A stretch of DNA of 8,820 bases from Chitinophaga pinensis (lineage in GTDB: Bacteria > Bacteroidota > Bacteroidia > Flavobacteriales_D > Crocinitomicaceae), in contig CAMBMC010000088.1 in NCBI GenBank assembly GCA_945868555.1, positions 1 through 8,820 on the forward strand. Reading direction: 5' to 3'. Position 1 is the stretch's first letter. Each line of letters starts with the position of its first letter. Positions 1 through 7,319 of the stretch are shown one piece after another. The position numbers were made by a program, and so were the translations under genes. The notes under the pieces were generated by a model that saw only the letters and a list, made by a program, of their open reading frames with translations, did no database searches and was not told where the DNA came from.

Positions 1-74
1 TATCTCGTCCTTGCCTTTCCATTTATGTAAGCAAATCCACCGGTACTTTTTCCTGATATTTAGAGCGAAATGCC

Positions 75-82
75 GATATTTG
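75..82 (+). promoter_or_regulatory. weak candidate Bacteroidota -7 promoter box upstream of fbp
   Basis: The octamer GATATTTG matches seven of the eight positions of the Bacteroidota -7 consensus TAnnTTTG (the n positions match by definition), missing only the first T. It ends 17 bases before the fbp start chosen here at 100. I could not find a matching TTG or TTTG element about 20 bases further upstream, so half of the expected promoter is absent. If the box is real, transcription would begin near 89, which would rule out the alternative fbp start at 70. The similar GATATTT at 55-61 lacks the final G. This is a suggestion only. Confidence 0.22.
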
Positions 83-99
83 CACCTAAATTCTATCCC

Positions 100-1101
100 A
101 TGTCAAAAGTTGTTACCCTCAATGAGTTCATCATGGATCGCCAAGCGGACTTTCCCTTCGCTACAGGTGAGCTTTCCCGCATCTTGAACGACATCGCAGT
201 GGCTTCCAAAATTGTGAGTCGCGATGTACGCCAAGCAGGACTTGTGGATCACATTTTAGGGGCGCAAGGCAACACCAATATCCAGGGTGAAGAACAGCAA
301 AAATTGGATGTTGTGGCCGATGAGCAATTCATCAAGGCCTTTGAATATGGGGGTGAAATCTGTGGAATTGCCTCCGAAGAAAATGACGATTTCGTTGCCT
401 TTACTTCTGAATCTGCAAAAAATGGGAAATACGTCGTGTTGTTCGACCCTTTAGACGGTTCCTCAAACATCGATGTGAACGTATCCATCGGTACTATTTT
501 TTCCATTTATCGACGCATCTCAGCAGTTGGAACATTTGCGACATTGGAAGATATGCTTCAACCTGGATCGGAACAAGTCGCTGCAGGGTACGTATTATAT
601 GGTTCATCCACCATGCTTGTTTACACGACAGGTCGTGGTGTCAACGGCTTTACCTTAGATCCATCCATCGGCGAATTTTGCTTGTCCCATCGCGACATGA
701 GAATGCCTGAAACAGGTCGTCTTTATGCAATGAATGAAGGAAACATCAACATTTGTGAAGAAGGATTGCGCGACTACGTTGCATACTGCCAGAGTTTTGA
801 AAATGACAAAGGCGCACCGTATTCTGGGCGTTACATCGGTTCACTTGTTGCAGATTTTCACCGCAACATGATCAAAGGTGGAATTTACATTTACCCAGAT
901 ACAACAACATCTCCTGAGGGAAAATTGCGCTTGTTATACGAATGCAATCCTTTGGCATTTATCGCTGAACAAGCAGGTGGAATTGCCAGTACGGGTAGAA
1001 AGCGCGTCATGGACTTGAAGCCAACGCGTCTGCATGAACGGGTTCCATTTTACATAGGTTCGAAACAAATGGTAGAGAAAGCCATGAGTCTGCTCAAATA
1101 A
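100..1101 (+). CDS. fbp: class I fructose-1,6-bisphosphatase
   Basis: This cytoplasmic enzyme hydrolyses fructose 1,6-bisphosphate to fructose 6-phosphate and phosphate, the committed step of gluconeogenesis. With the start at 100 the protein has 333 residues, close to the 332 of the E. coli enzyme. Visible motifs are the acidic SEEND at about 92-96, the metal-binding FDPLDGSSNID at about 115-125, the substrate-binding GSLVADFHRN at about 247-256, and the active-site signature around KLRLLYECNP at about 275-284, whose Glu is a metal ligand. The N-terminal TGELSRIL stretch resembles the AMP-site region of the family. An in-frame ATG at 70 would add ten residues (MPIFAPKFYP) that do not look like family sequence, while MSKVVTLNEF reads like a normal N-terminus; I therefore chose 100. 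The stop codon overlaps the mfd start by one base. The gene appears intact and function is well supported; only the start is open. Confidence 0.95.
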   Translation: MSKVVTLNEFIMDRQADFPFATGELSRILNDIAVASKIVSRDVRQAGLVDHILGAQGNTNIQGEEQQKLDVVADEQFIKAFEYGGEICGIASEENDDFVAFTSESAKNGKYVVLFDPLDGSSNIDVNVSIGTIFSIYRRISAVGTFATLEDMLQPGSEQVAAGYVLYGSSTMLVYTTGRGVNGFTLDPSIGEFCLSHRDMRMPETGRLYAMNEGNINICEEGLRDYVAYCQSFENDKGAPYSGRYIGSLVADFHRNMIKGGIYIYPDTTTSPEGKLRLLYECNPLAFIAEQAGGIASTGRKRVMDLKPTRLHERVPFYIGSKQMVEKAMSLLK

Positions 1102-1103
1102 TG
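1099..1103 (+). promoter_or_regulatory. TAATG stop/start overlap joining fbp and mfd
   Basis: The last base of the fbp stop codon is the first base of the mfd start codon. There is no room for a promoter between the genes, so mfd is probably translated from the fbp message, perhaps by ribosomes that terminate and restart. The sequence before the mfd ATG (CTGCTCAAATA) has no Shine-Dalgarno-like purine tract, which fits both the phylum and coupling. A promoter inside fbp cannot be excluded. Confidence 0.6.
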
Positions 1104-4100
1104 GAGATCCGCGAACTTAAAAAAGCATTTACTACCCTCCCTCAAATCGATTCTTCGGCCAATGCGCTGCAGTTTGCAGGGGCGCATATCCATTGGAAAG
1201 GCCTTGTTGGTTCGGCGAGAGGATTGTGTGCAACCGCGCTGAGCGAACAAATTCCAGGACATCATCTCTTTGTTCTCCCAGACAAAGAAGAAGCCGCTTA
1301 TTTTTTAAATGACCTTGAGGGACTTTTCCCCGACGATAAACGCATATTTTTTTATCCCGCATCGTATCGCGTGCCTTACCAACTGGAAGACACCGACAAT
1401 GCCAATGTGGTATCACGGGCTGAAGTTTTGGAACGCATCAACAATGGGACAAATGTCCGCGTGGTGACCTACCCGCAGGCGCTCTTCGAAAAAGTTCCAA
1501 CACAAAAAAAACTCAGCGACAATACCTTACGCGTTGAAGTAGGGAAAAATTATTCCATTGACCTCATCAACGAATTGCTCTTGGACTACCATTTCGACCG
1601 CGTTGACTTTGTGTATGAACCCGGTCAATTCTCAATTCGTGGTGGAATCGTTGATGTCTTTTCTTATGCCAATGACAATCCCTTTCGCATCGAGTTTTTT
1701 GGCGATGAAGTAGAGTCCATACGCACCTTTGATGCCGGCACGCAGCTTTCGCTTGTCAATCATAAACATTTCAACATCATTCCCAACGTTCAAGGACAGC
1801 TGAACCTTGAGGGAAATGGGAGTTTTTTCGAGTTTCTTGGTCAGCATGTCACCATTTGGATTTCTTCCGTGGAACAATTGAATTACATCATCGATAAAGA
1901 ATACAAACGTGCTGTGAAGATTCACTCCGAGTTGTCAGACACCGTAAAACGCACATTGCCAGGTGATTTATTCATGCATCCAAGCGAAATAGAACACGTT
2001 TTGGAAGATCATAGCACCATTGAATGGGGGCCTGAATATCACTTCACGGCCGACCATGCATGTCAATTTGACTTCTTGCCACAGCCAAGTTTCAATAAAA
2101 ACTTCGATCTCCTTCGAAGCGACCTAGCAGCACATGCAGAAAATGGTTTCGATAACCTCATCTTTTCCAATCAGCCGAAACAAATAGATCGCTTGTTTCA
2201 GATTTTTGAGGACATTGGTGGTGGAACAGATTTCAAACCGATGCCCTTGGCCTTGCACGAAGGATTTATTGCGCCATCGCTGAAACTTACGTGCTACACC
2301 GACCACCAACTGTTTGAACGCTATCACCGTTTCCGTTTAAAAGAAGGGTTTCGACAGGCCAAACAAGCACTCACACTCAAGGAAATCTATAATCTGCAGA
2401 AAGGCGATTATGTTACCCATATCGATCATGGAGTGGGACAATTCTCTGGTTTAGAAACCATTGATGTGAACGGAAAGCCTCAAGAAGCCATTCGGCTTTT
2501 GTACAAAGATGGCGATGTGCTTTATGTCGGCATTCACTCCTTGCACCGCATCTCAAAATTCACTGGCAAAGACGGCAGCGTTCCGAAAATGAATAAATTG
2601 GGATCGCAAGCATGGACGACACTGAAGAACAAAACCAAGAAGAAAATTAAGGAATTGGCCTTCGACCTCATTCAATTGTATGCCAAACGAAAGTCACAGC
2701 CAGGATTTGCATTTCTTCAAGACACCTACCTCCAGAACGAGCTTGAAGCATCGTTCATGTATGAAGATACTCCCGATCAGCTCAAAGCCACACAAGCCAT
2801 CAAGGAAGACATGGAATCTCCCACACCGATGGACCGCTTGATCTGCGGAGATGTTGGATTTGGAAAAACCGAAGTCGCCATTCGAGCAGCCTTCAAAGCC
2901 GCAACTGATGGAAAGCAAGTCGCCGTGCTCGTTCCAACGACCATTTTGTCCATGCAACACTACCGCAGTTTCAAGGAGCGATTGAAAGATTTTCCCGTGA
3001 CTGTAGATTATGTCAACCGCTTTAAATCGTCCAAAGACACCAGTGAAACCATTAAAAAACTGTCAGAAGGGAAAATAGACATCTTAATTGGCACACATGC
3101 CCTTGTTGCCGAGCGCATTAAATTCAAAGATCTCGGGTTAATGATCATCGACGAAGAGCAGAAATTTGGTGTTTCGGTAAAAGATAAACTAAAGACATTG
3201 CGTGCAACAGTGGACACCTTGACACTCACGGCTACACCAATACCCAGAACATTACAATTCTCGTTGATGGGGGCGCGAGACCTCAGCATCATCAACACCC
3301 CGCCGCCGAATCGACAACCCGTCTTAACAGAGATTATTCAGTTCAACGAAGAAATTATCCGCGATGCTGTTGCCTACGAAGTTAGTCGTGGAGGACAAGT
3401 ATTCTTCGTGAACAACCGCTTGTCCAACATCAAAGAAATTTCAGGGATGCTTCAGCGCTTGTGTCCTGGAGTGCGTGTTGCGATTGGTCACGGACAAATG
3501 GATGGGCAGCAGCTTGAAAAAGTGATGATGGACTTCATCAATGGTGAGTACGACGTGTTATTGGCCACGACCATCATTGAGTCAGGCATCGATATTTCCA
3601 ACGCCAACACCATCATCATCAACGACGCACATAACTTTGGATTGAGTGATTTGCACCAATTGCGTGGACGTGTTGGGCGAAGCAACAAGAAAGGATTCTG
3701 CTATTTGGTAGCGCCGAAATTCAGCATTTTGACTTCCGATTCTAGGAAACGATTGGAGGCCTTGGTGCAATTCTCCGATTTAGGGTCTGGGTTCAACATC
3801 GCGATGAAAGACCTTGATATTCGAGGTGCAGGAAATATGCTTGGAGGAGAACAAAGCGGTTTTATCTCCGAAATTGGATTTGAGATGTATCAAAAGATCT
3901 TGAATGAGGCCATTGAAGAATTGCGGGAAAATGAATTCAAAGAGTTGTTCGACGAACGCACCACCGATAGCATGCTTCAATTTGTGAAGGACTGCAACAT
4001 GGAAACAGATCTTGAAGTGCGCATTCCAGACGATTACGTCAACAATGTCGCCGAACGTTTGAGCTTGTACCAAGAAATGGACAACCTTCAGGACGAAGAA

Positions 4101-4445
4101 TCACTAGAAAAATTTGCCAATACACTCATTGATCGTTTTGGTCCCTTGCCTCGTCAAGTCAAAGAACTTGTGCTCTCCTTTAAATTACGGTGGTTGGCTG
4201 AAGAACTTGGTATTGAGCGCCTAGTGATTAAATCGGGAAAAATGGTCGGATACTTCCTCGCAAACCCTCAGTCACCATACTTTGAAACAGAAGCCTTCCA
4301 GACACTGTTGCAAAACGCACTTAAACTCGGCGATAAATGCCGCTTGGCCGAACAAAATGGCCGACTACGTATTGTCTTTACGGGTATAGGGCATATTCGC
4401 GATGCCTACGAGCAGCTTCAGCGTTTGCGTCACGAAGAAAAATAA
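1101..4445 (+). CDS. mfd: transcription-repair coupling factor Mfd
   Basis: Mfd is an ATP-driven DNA translocase that pushes RNA polymerase off lesions on the template strand and recruits UvrA for nucleotide excision repair. The 1114 residues compare with about 1150-1180 in E. coli and B. subtilis. Domains in order: a UvrB-like module at about 1-350, with the UvrA-contacting motif around YEPGQFSIRGG (172-182); an RNA-polymerase-interacting CarD-like domain with KGDYVTHIDHGVGQFSG (434-450); the helicase motor with Q-motif TPDQ (557-560), Walker A GDVGFGKT (583-590), GTHAL (664-668), DEEQ (684-687), TATPIPRT (710-717), TIIESGIDI (824-832) and QLRGRVGR (853-860); the translocation motif DLDIRGAGNMLGGEQSG (904-920); and a C-terminal regulatory domain at about 970-1090. 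No key residue is missing and the frame is unbroken. The ATG overlaps the fbp stop. Identification is close to certain. Confidence 0.98.
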   Translation: MEIRELKKAFTTLPQIDSSANALQFAGAHIHWKGLVGSARGLCATALSEQIPGHHLFVLPDKEEAAYFLNDLEGLFPDDKRIFFYPASYRVPYQLEDTDNANVVSRAEVLERINNGTNVRVVTYPQALFEKVPTQKKLSDNTLRVEVGKNYSIDLINELLLDYHFDRVDFVYEPGQFSIRGGIVDVFSYANDNPFRIEFFGDEVESIRTFDAGTQLSLVNHKHFNIIPNVQGQLNLEGNGSFFEFLGQHVTIWISSVEQLNYIIDKEYKRAVKIHSELSDTVKRTLPGDLFMHPSEIEHVLEDHSTIEWGPEYHFTADHACQFDFLPQPSFNKNFDLLRSDLAAHAENGFDNLIFSNQPKQIDRLFQIFEDIGGGTDFKPMPLALHEGFIAPSLKLTCYTDHQLFERYHRFRLKEGFRQAKQALTLKEIYNLQKGDYVTHIDHGVGQFSGLETIDVNGKPQEAIRLLYKDGDVLYVGIHSLHRISKFTGKDGSVPKMNKLGSQAWTTLKNKTKKKIKELAFDLIQLYAKRKSQPGFAFLQDTYLQNELEASFMYEDTPDQLKATQAIKEDMESPTPMDRLICGDVGFGKTEVAIRAAFKAATDGKQVAVLVPTTILSMQHYRSFKERLKDFPVTVDYVNRFKSSKDTSETIKKLSEGKIDILIGTHALVAERIKFKDLGLMIIDEEQKFGVSVKDKLKTLRATVDTLTLTATPIPRTLQFSLMGARDLSIINTPPPNRQPVLTEIIQFNEEIIRDAVAYEVSRGGQVFFVNNRLSNIKEISGMLQRLCPGVRVAIGHGQMDGQQLEKVMMDFINGEYDVLLATTIIESGIDISNANTIIINDAHNFGLSDLHQLRGRVGRSNKKGFCYLVAPKFSILTSDSRKRLEALVQFSDLGSGFNIAMKDLDIRGAGNMLGGEQSGFISEIGFEMYQKILNEAIEELRENEFKELFDERTTDSMLQFVKDCNMETDLEVRIPDDYVNNVAERLSLYQEMDNLQDEESLEKFANTLIDRFGPLPRQVKELVLSFKLRWLAEELGIERLVIKSGKMVGYFLANPQSPYFETEAFQTLLQNALKLGDKCRLAEQNGRLRIVFTGIGHIRDAYEQLQRLRHEEK

Positions 4446-4489
4446 TGTAATTTCACTAAAATTTGAAAAACCACGTTTCAGATAGAGTT

Positions 4490-5077
4490 ATGAAAAATCT
4501 TACAGTTCTAATTGGTGTTTTTGCCCTGGTATTGAGTTCATGTGGAACCCATAAAGCATTGCGTTTTGTAAAAGCCAATCCCAATCAACAGATTGTTCAA
4601 ACCCAAGATCTACATGCCATTTCGGAAGATCTCATTCCGATGAATGAATCTCGTGTAAGCACTGTTTTAACCACTCAAAGTGAAACTTCAGATATTGAAA
4701 CAGCCCTTTCATCTTCAGATATATCGTCCTATCCAGATACAACAAAAAGCTCAGATGAACCTGATATGAGCTCAGACGAGGCAAGCGATGCCGTTCAGCA
4801 AGCAACGCGTACTGAAAAAACCGCCACGATTGCCAAAAGCTTAGGCATTGCTGGTGTTGTCACCATGTGGTTGGGGCCCATTTCTTTTGTCGCTTTGCCG
4901 CTGATGATTGCTACTCTAATCCTCTATCTCAAGGCCAATAAAGCACGCTACAATACCGAGCAGGGTGTAAAATCCCTGAAAACGGCAAAAAATCTATTGC
5001 TCTTTTATGGCATTGTGGCAGCCGTAGCCCTCCTTTTGACCATCGTGCTAGTTATCCTTATTTTCATATATTTTTAA
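4490..5077 (+). CDS. predicted lipoprotein with acidic Ser/Thr-rich middle and two C-terminal membrane helices
   Basis: I do not recognise this protein as a named family. From ATG 4490 it has 195 residues. The N-terminus is a clean lipoprotein signal: a charged K2, a hydrophobic stretch, and lipobox LSSC, so Cys18 should be lipidated. Residues about 45-110 are rich in Ser, Thr, Asp and Glu and are probably disordered. Two strong hydrophobic segments follow, about 119-147 and 169-194, separated by a basic loop (K148, K151, R153, K161, K164, K167). The positive-inside rule puts that loop in the cytoplasm and the acidic linker in the periplasm. The paired helices loosely recall DUF4190- or CD225-like small membrane proteins; this is only a resemblance. 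A TTG 27 bases upstream would extend the frame but spoil the short signal peptide, so I rejected it. The gene lies 44 bases after mfd and 3 bases before a glycosyltransferase. Confidence 0.82.
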   Translation: MKNLTVLIGVFALVLSSCGTHKALRFVKANPNQQIVQTQDLHAISEDLIPMNESRVSTVLTTQSETSDIETALSSSDISSYPDTTKSSDEPDMSSDEASDAVQQATRTEKTATIAKSLGIAGVVTMWLGPISFVALPLMIATLILYLKANKARYNTEQGVKSLKTAKNLLLFYGIVAAVALLLTIVLVILIFIYF

Positions 5078-5080
5078 GCA

Positions 5081-6205
5081 ATGGGCAATCGTGCCTTTGT
5101 CTCTGTCACCAATGATTTATACACCGACAACCGTGTGAATAAAATCTGCCTTTTTTTGGTGGAACAAGGGTACAAAGTCACGCTCATCGGTCGAATTAAA
5201 TCAGATAGTTCGCCATTGAATGATCGGCCTTACGCCACGAAACGATTCAAATTGCTGTGGGAAAAGGGTCCTAAATTCTATGCAGCGTATAACCTTCGGC
5301 TGTTTTTTTACCTGCTCTTTCGTCGGGCAGATCTATTGGTTGCCAATGACCTTGACACCTTAACGGCAAACTTCCTTGCGTGGAAATTTAAATTCAAGAC
5401 CAAATTGGTTTACGACAGTCACGAGTACTTTACGCAAGTCCCCGAATTGATTCATCGTCCAAAAACACAGAAAATTTGGGAGCGCATCGAAGGATATATC
5501 TTCCCCCGTTTGCAATCCATTTACACTGTAAATCAATCCATCGCGGACATTTATACCCAGAAATACAAAAAAACCGTAAGGGTTGTGCGAAACATTTCAC
5601 CGAGTTGGAATGCAGAAAACGTCCCTTCACGTAAAGAATTGGGACTCCCAGAAAATCGGTTTTTAGTCATCCTTCAAGGTGCTGGAATCAATATTGATCG
5701 CGGAGCAGAAGAAGCAGTTGAAGCCATGAAACTGCTCACGGACGTCACCCTGATCATTGTTGGTAGCGGAGATGTGATCGACACCTTGAAAGAACTGGTA
5801 AAGACCTATGAACTTCAAAACAGGGTGCTTTTCTTCGGTAAACGACCTTACGCTGAAATGATGGCATTTACATCTCTCTCCGATGTCGGACTTACTCTAG
5901 ACAAACCAACGAGCGACAATTACCGCTATTCCCTACCAAATAAAGTCTTCGACTACATTCACGCAGAGACACCCATTATCGGGACGAATCTCTTAGAGGT
6001 CGCACAAATCATTACAACCCATCAAGTGGGTACTGTAATCAACGAACTCTCCCCAGAAACTTTGGCAAATGCAATCCACCATTACCAAGAACACCCTGAT
6101 TTATTGCTCACTCAAAAAGCAAATTGTCGCGTTGCATCGGCAATAGAGAATTGGGAGAATGAACAAGAAGTATTGAAACAAATCTATCCATCCATTGAAT
6201 GCTAA
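5081..6205 (+). CDS. GT-B fold glycosyltransferase, GT4-like
   Basis: This 374-residue protein has the layout of a retaining GT-B glycosyltransferase, which moves a sugar from a nucleotide-sugar donor to a glycan, lipid or protein acceptor. The N-terminal half starts with a beta-strand and loop (FVSVTNDLYTDNRVNK, about 6-21) and contains VANDLDT (87-93) and YDSHEYF (111-117). The donor-binding C-terminal half shows LQGAGINIDRGAEEAVEAM (198-216), IIVGSGD (225-231), the interstrand FFGKRPYAEM (251-260), and the sugar-nucleotide site around SLPNKVFDYIHAETPII (284-300). No signal peptide or clear membrane helix is visible, so it should act at the cytoplasmic face. The classical EX7E motif is not perfect here, which is common in this subgroup. 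ATG 5081 follows the lipoprotein stop by three bases and leads directly into the first strand. Donor and acceptor cannot be deduced. Confidence 0.88.
   Translation: MGNRAFVSVTNDLYTDNRVNKICLFLVEQGYKVTLIGRIKSDSSPLNDRPYATKRFKLLWEKGPKFYAAYNLRLFFYLLFRRADLLVANDLDTLTANFLAWKFKFKTKLVYDSHEYFTQVPELIHRPKTQKIWERIEGYIFPRLQSIYTVNQSIADIYTQKYKKTVRVVRNISPSWNAENVPSRKELGLPENRFLVILQGAGINIDRGAEEAVEAMKLLTDVTLIIVGSGDVIDTLKELVKTYELQNRVLFFGKRPYAEMMAFTSLSDVGLTLDKPTSDNYRYSLPNKVFDYIHAETPIIGTNLLEVAQIITTHQVGTVINELSPETLANAIHHYQEHPDLLLTQKANCRVASAIENWENEQEVLKQIYPSIEC
6195..6205 (+). promoter_or_regulatory. 11-base gene overlap with a TTG start for the second glycosyltransferase
   Basis: The second glycosyltransferase frame is open from just after an in-frame TGA at 6174-6176. 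The only accepted start codon between that stop and the conserved first strand (HLHVVCLDVPFP) is TTG at 6195-6197. The nearby ATG at 6199 is in another frame, and the first in-frame ATG, at residue 25, would remove the nucleotide-binding start of the GT-B fold. The overlap suggests restart by ribosomes finishing the upstream gene, whose TAA is at 6203-6205. Confidence 0.6.
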
Positions 6206-7319
6206 GCACCTTCATGTCGTCTGTCTTGATGTGCCATTTCCGGCAGATTATGGCGGAGCAATCGATATGTTTTACCGCATTCAAGCATTGCATTCATTGG
6301 GATTGAATTTGACGATTCATGCATTTGAATATGGCCGCGGAGAGCAAGCAGAATTGGAGAAATATGGCCGCGTGATGTATTACAAGCGTACAAAATCCAT
6401 TTTTCACCTCTTTTCAAAACGTCCATTCATCGTTCAATCGCGCATGTCAAAACATCTCCTGGAAAACCTGAGTCGAGATCGCGACCCTATACTTTTGGAA
6501 GGACTGCATACCTGTGGAATCTTGGAAGATACGGCTATTCAACAACGAATGACCTTTGCGCGGATGCACAACATTGAGCACGACTATTACCGTGGCTTAA
6601 CCATGGGTTCAACATTTTTGAAACGCTTTTTTTTCCGCTTGGAAGCGCGAAAATTAGAAAGGTATGAATCTGTTCTTTCCAAGGCCAAGCACGTGTTTGT
6701 CATCAAGGAAAGTGATGTTGTACACGTCAAGCAATACCAAGAAAATACACATTTTCTCCCCGCATCCTTTCCACCCATTGAAGGGAGATACGGGGCTGTT
6801 CATCGCTATGCACTGATCCATGGCAATTTATCCGTTTCGGAAAATGAACAAGCTGTCTATTGGATCTTGAACACACTTCACAAAGTCATGGACCCTACCT
6901 TTCCAATTGTTGTCGCTGGAAAAAATCCAAGCAAGCGATTGGTGGTATTTTGTGAAAAAATGAACGTGAAGATCATTTCAAATCCATCGGAGAAGCACTT
7001 ATACACCCTAATTCAAGAAGCACACATTCATTTGTTGCATACCACGGTGCCCTCAGGGATAAAATTAAAGCTACTTTCCTGCATCCATAGCGCTGGTCAT
7101 GTATTGGTAAACAGCAAACTCGTTCAGGGAAGTGGATTGACCCAATTCTGCACCATTGCCGATGAAGCGAAAGAATACCGCTTGCATTTTTTGGGATTGA
7201 AAAATCATGAAATGACCAAGGAAGAATTTGACCAACGACATGCCTACATTACTACACATTTCAACACCGCGGCCAATTGCCAAATTCTTCTGCAATTAAT
7301 GGAAAACACGCATGAATAA
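6195..7319 (+). CDS. glycosyltransferase of a Bacteroidota GT-B family
   Basis: This 374-residue protein matches from memory a family often annotated in Bacteroidota as glycosyltransferase family 1 or mannosyltransferase. Seen motifs are the first strand and glycine loop DVPFPADYGGAIDMFYRI (12-29), FEYGRGEQAELEKYG (44-58), LLEGLHTCGIL (100-110), RMHNIEHDYYRGL (123-135), and in the donor half LIHGNLSVSEN (207-217), VVAGKNPS (239-246) and SGIKLKLLSCIHSAGHVLVN (287-306). It has no signal peptide. A role in building a surface glycan or glycolipid at the cytoplasmic face is the reasonable inference; sugar and acceptor are unknown. The start is TTG, inside the end of the preceding glycosyltransferase, and the end overlaps the next gene by eight bases. 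It differs strongly from its neighbour at 5081-6205, so the two are not a recent duplication. A T8 run at 6627-6634 is read through in frame. Confidence 0.85.
   Translation: MNAKHLHVVCLDVPFPADYGGAIDMFYRIQALHSLGLNLTIHAFEYGRGEQAELEKYGRVMYYKRTKSIFHLFSKRPFIVQSRMSKHLLENLSRDRDPILLEGLHTCGILEDTAIQQRMTFARMHNIEHDYYRGLTMGSTFLKRFFFRLEARKLERYESVLSKAKHVFVIKESDVVHVKQYQENTHFLPASFPPIEGRYGAVHRYALIHGNLSVSENEQAVYWILNTLHKVMDPTFPIVVAGKNPSKRLVVFCEKMNVKIISNPSEKHLYTLIQEAHIHLLHTTVPSGIKLKLLSCIHSAGHVLVNSKLVQGSGLTQFCTIADEAKEYRLHFLGLKNHEMTKEEFDQRHAYITTHFNTAANCQILLQLMENTHE
7312..7319 (+). promoter_or_regulatory. ATGAATAA overlap joining the second glycosyltransferase and the hydrolase
   Basis: The hydrolase ATG (7312-7314) lies upstream of, and in another frame from, the glycosyltransferase TAA (7317-7319), giving an eight-base overlap. 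This arrangement typically reflects one message and coupled translation. It also supports ATG 7312 as the real hydrolase start, since the signal peptide begins directly there. Confidence 0.6.

Noticed and set aside
1..30. Possible ends of an upstream gene: a + strand frame reading YLVLAFPFM then stop, and a - strand ATG at 22-20 reading MERQGRD off the window edge
   Set aside because: Both are under eleven residues and neither resembles a protein I know; chance cannot be separated from coding at this length.
4458..4465. AAAATTTG resembling a -7 promoter box before the lipoprotein gene
   Set aside because: It misses the leading T and has no TTG element about 20 bases upstream; AT-rich gap sequence gives such matches easily.
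4463..4489. TTG at 4463 as the lipoprotein start
   Set aside because: It would add nine polar residues ahead of a complete short lipoprotein signal; ATG 4490 gives the normal form.
5151..6634. Homopolymer runs in the glycosyltransferase genes (T7 at 5151-5157 and 5303-5309, A7 at 5567-5573, T8 at 6627-6634) as phase-variation tracts
   Set aside because: All are read in frame as Phe, Leu or Lys codons within conserved-looking sequence, are short, and similar runs occur in mfd (A8 at 1504-1511).
5081..7319. The two glycosyltransferases, both 374 residues, as a tandem duplication
   Set aside because: Their motifs and sequence differ throughout; the equal length is a coincidence.
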